Shown: positions 63,273 through 64,000 of the stretch, one piece after another
Layout: each line of letters starts with the position of its first letter
Numbering within the stretch: position 1 is the first letter of the stretch
From: Phenylobacterium sp.
GTDB lineage: Bacteria > Pseudomonadota > Alphaproteobacteria > Caulobacterales > Caulobacteraceae
Length of the DNA stretch: 64,000 nucleotides
NCBI RefSeq assembly: GCF_030693625.1
Contig: NZ_JAUYAF010000012.1
Coordinates: 1-64,000, forward strand
Direction: 5' to 3'
Notes under the pieces: model-generated
What the model saw: only the letters and a program-made list of their open reading frames with translations
The model's database searches: none
Told to the model about the DNA's origin: nothing
Program-made: the position numbers and the translations under genes

Positions 63273-64000
63273 ATGTCGGACGGACTGGAAGACGTCATCG
63301 CCGCCCACACCGTGATGTCCGACGTGGACGGGGCGGCGGGCCGCCTGATCATCCGCGGCCGGTCGCTGGACGACCTGGCCGGGCGGGCCAGCTTCGAGGA
63401 GGTCACCCGTCTGTTATGGGATGGGTTCTTCGACCACCTGCCCGCCGATCTGGCCGGGCCCCTGGCCGCCGCCCGCGCCGAGGTGTTCGCCGAGGTCTCG
63501 GCGATGGACACCGGCATCCTGGCGCTCAGCCCCATCGAGGCCATGCGGGCGCTCACCGCGCGGCTGGCGGACGGGGATGACCTGGCTGTGGCCCTGCGCC
63601 TGCTGGCCGCCCCGGCGGTGTTCACCGCCGCGGTGGTGCGGGGCCAGGCCGGCGAGGCGCCCATCGCGCCGGACGCCTCGCTAGGGCACGCGGCCGACAT
63701 CCTGCGCATGCTGGGCAAGGCGCCCAGTCAAGCCGAGGCTGAGGCGCTGGACACCTATCTGGTGACGGTGAGCGATCATGGGCTGAACGCCTCGACCTTC
63801 GCCGCCCGGGTGGTGGCCTCGACCCGGGCAGGCCTTGGGTCGGCGGTGCTGGCCGGGATCAGCGCCCTGAAGGGGCCGCTGCACGGCGGGGCGCCGGGAC
63901 CGATCATCGACATGCTGGACGGGATCGGCGGCGCGGAGAACGCCCGGCCGTGGATCGAGGCGGCGCTCGCCCGCGGCGACCGGCTGATGGGCTTCGGGCA
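63273..64000 (+). CDS. Citrate/2-methylcitrate synthase family protein (3' end outside window)
   Basis: At least 242 residues are visible. SDHGLNASTFAARVVASTRAGL and KGPLHGGAPGPIIDML are citrate synthase active-site motifs with the two catalytic His regions. The ATG at 63273 follows AAGGAGG at about seven bases. It is divergent from the HTH-citrate synthase gene, and paired paralogs of this kind are known in Caulobacter (citB/citC-like), which I name only as an analogy. The final catalytic Asp would lie beyond the window. Confidence 0.9.
   Translation, partial: MSDGLEDVIAAHTVMSDVDGAAGRLIIRGRSLDDLAGRASFEEVTRLLWDGFFDHLPADLAGPLAAARAEVFAEVSAMDTGILALSPIEAMRALTARLADGDDLAVALRLLAAPAVFTAAVVRGQAGEAPIAPDASLGHAADILRMLGKAPSQAEAEALDTYLVTVSDHGLNASTFAARVVASTRAGLGSAVLAGISALKGPLHGGAPGPIIDMLDGIGGAENARPWIEAALARGDRLMGFG

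Overview
The window reads as chromosomal DNA of a GC-rich alphaproteobacterium, most likely of the Caulobacteraceae (Caulobacter/Phenylobacterium type). Supporting signs are the aroA-cmk-rpsA-ihfB and trpF-trpB-trpA-accD-folC orders, the tsaE-amgK-murU-addB-addA-trxA run, an rnd-lptC-lptA-lptB-rpoN-hpf-ptsN block, an Hsp20/DUF1150 pair, an FYDLN-acid protein, and a paired citrate synthase locus. Genus is an inference; there is no rRNA here to confirm it. Nearly all genes are housekeeping and tightly packed, many with 4-base ATGA/GTGA overlaps.

Layout. 1-1.3 kb: the 3' end of an IS630-type element, a small gene apparently cut by it, and a protein made of four terminase-small-subunit-like helix-turn-helix units. 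1.6-3 kb: an ECF sigma factor and a VOC-fold protein. 3-8.1 kb (minus): ferredoxin plus ferredoxin reductase, then succinate dehydrogenase sdhCDAB. 8.3-13.7 kb: a LysR regulator, ZapE, a thioredoxin-fold membrane protein, MmsA and an esterase. 13.8-23.9 kb (plus): acyltransferase, TsaE, cell-wall sugar recycling kinase and nucleotidyltransferase (AmgK/MurU), AddB/AddA recombination nuclease, thioredoxin. 23.9-30.4 kb (minus): toroid-fold protein, folC, accD, trpA, trpB, trpF, mscL. 30.4-36.1 kb: APH-fold kinase, then (minus) aroA-cmk-rpsA-ihfB. 36.2-43.8 kb: FYDLN protein, tRNA-Ala, AraC regulator, a soluble twin-PAS chemoreceptor with CheW, a flavin-type oxidase, RpiB, and a hybrid histidine kinase. 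43.9-45.6 kb: Hsp20/DUF1150 and PtsN. 45.7-53.5 kb: the LPS-export/sigma-54/nitrogen-PTS block, interrupted by an asd-gst pair on the other strand and by exoD. 53.5-64 kb: NDUFA9-like protein, UppP, glutamate synthase gltD-gltB, and two divergent citrate synthase-family genes, one fused to an HTH.

The most unusual content lies between and inside these genes. (1) Three families of short palindromic repeats (called A, B and C here) sit in many intergenic gaps and are nested inside one another in different orders. (2) One A element lies in frame inside gltB, wholly within the propeptide that is normally cut off before the catalytic Cys. (3) asd is preceded by a 26-codon leader ORF rich in Ile, Lys and Thr codons, followed by competing hairpins and a perfect hairpin that hides the asd ribosome binding site; this looks like an amino-acid-sensing attenuator. 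(4) hsp20 has a sigma-32-like promoter and a leader hairpin over its ribosome binding site. (5) The divergent citrate synthase promoter has three TTGAY half-sites about 10 bp apart.

All calls rest on reading the sequence and on remembered family features; no database search was possible.
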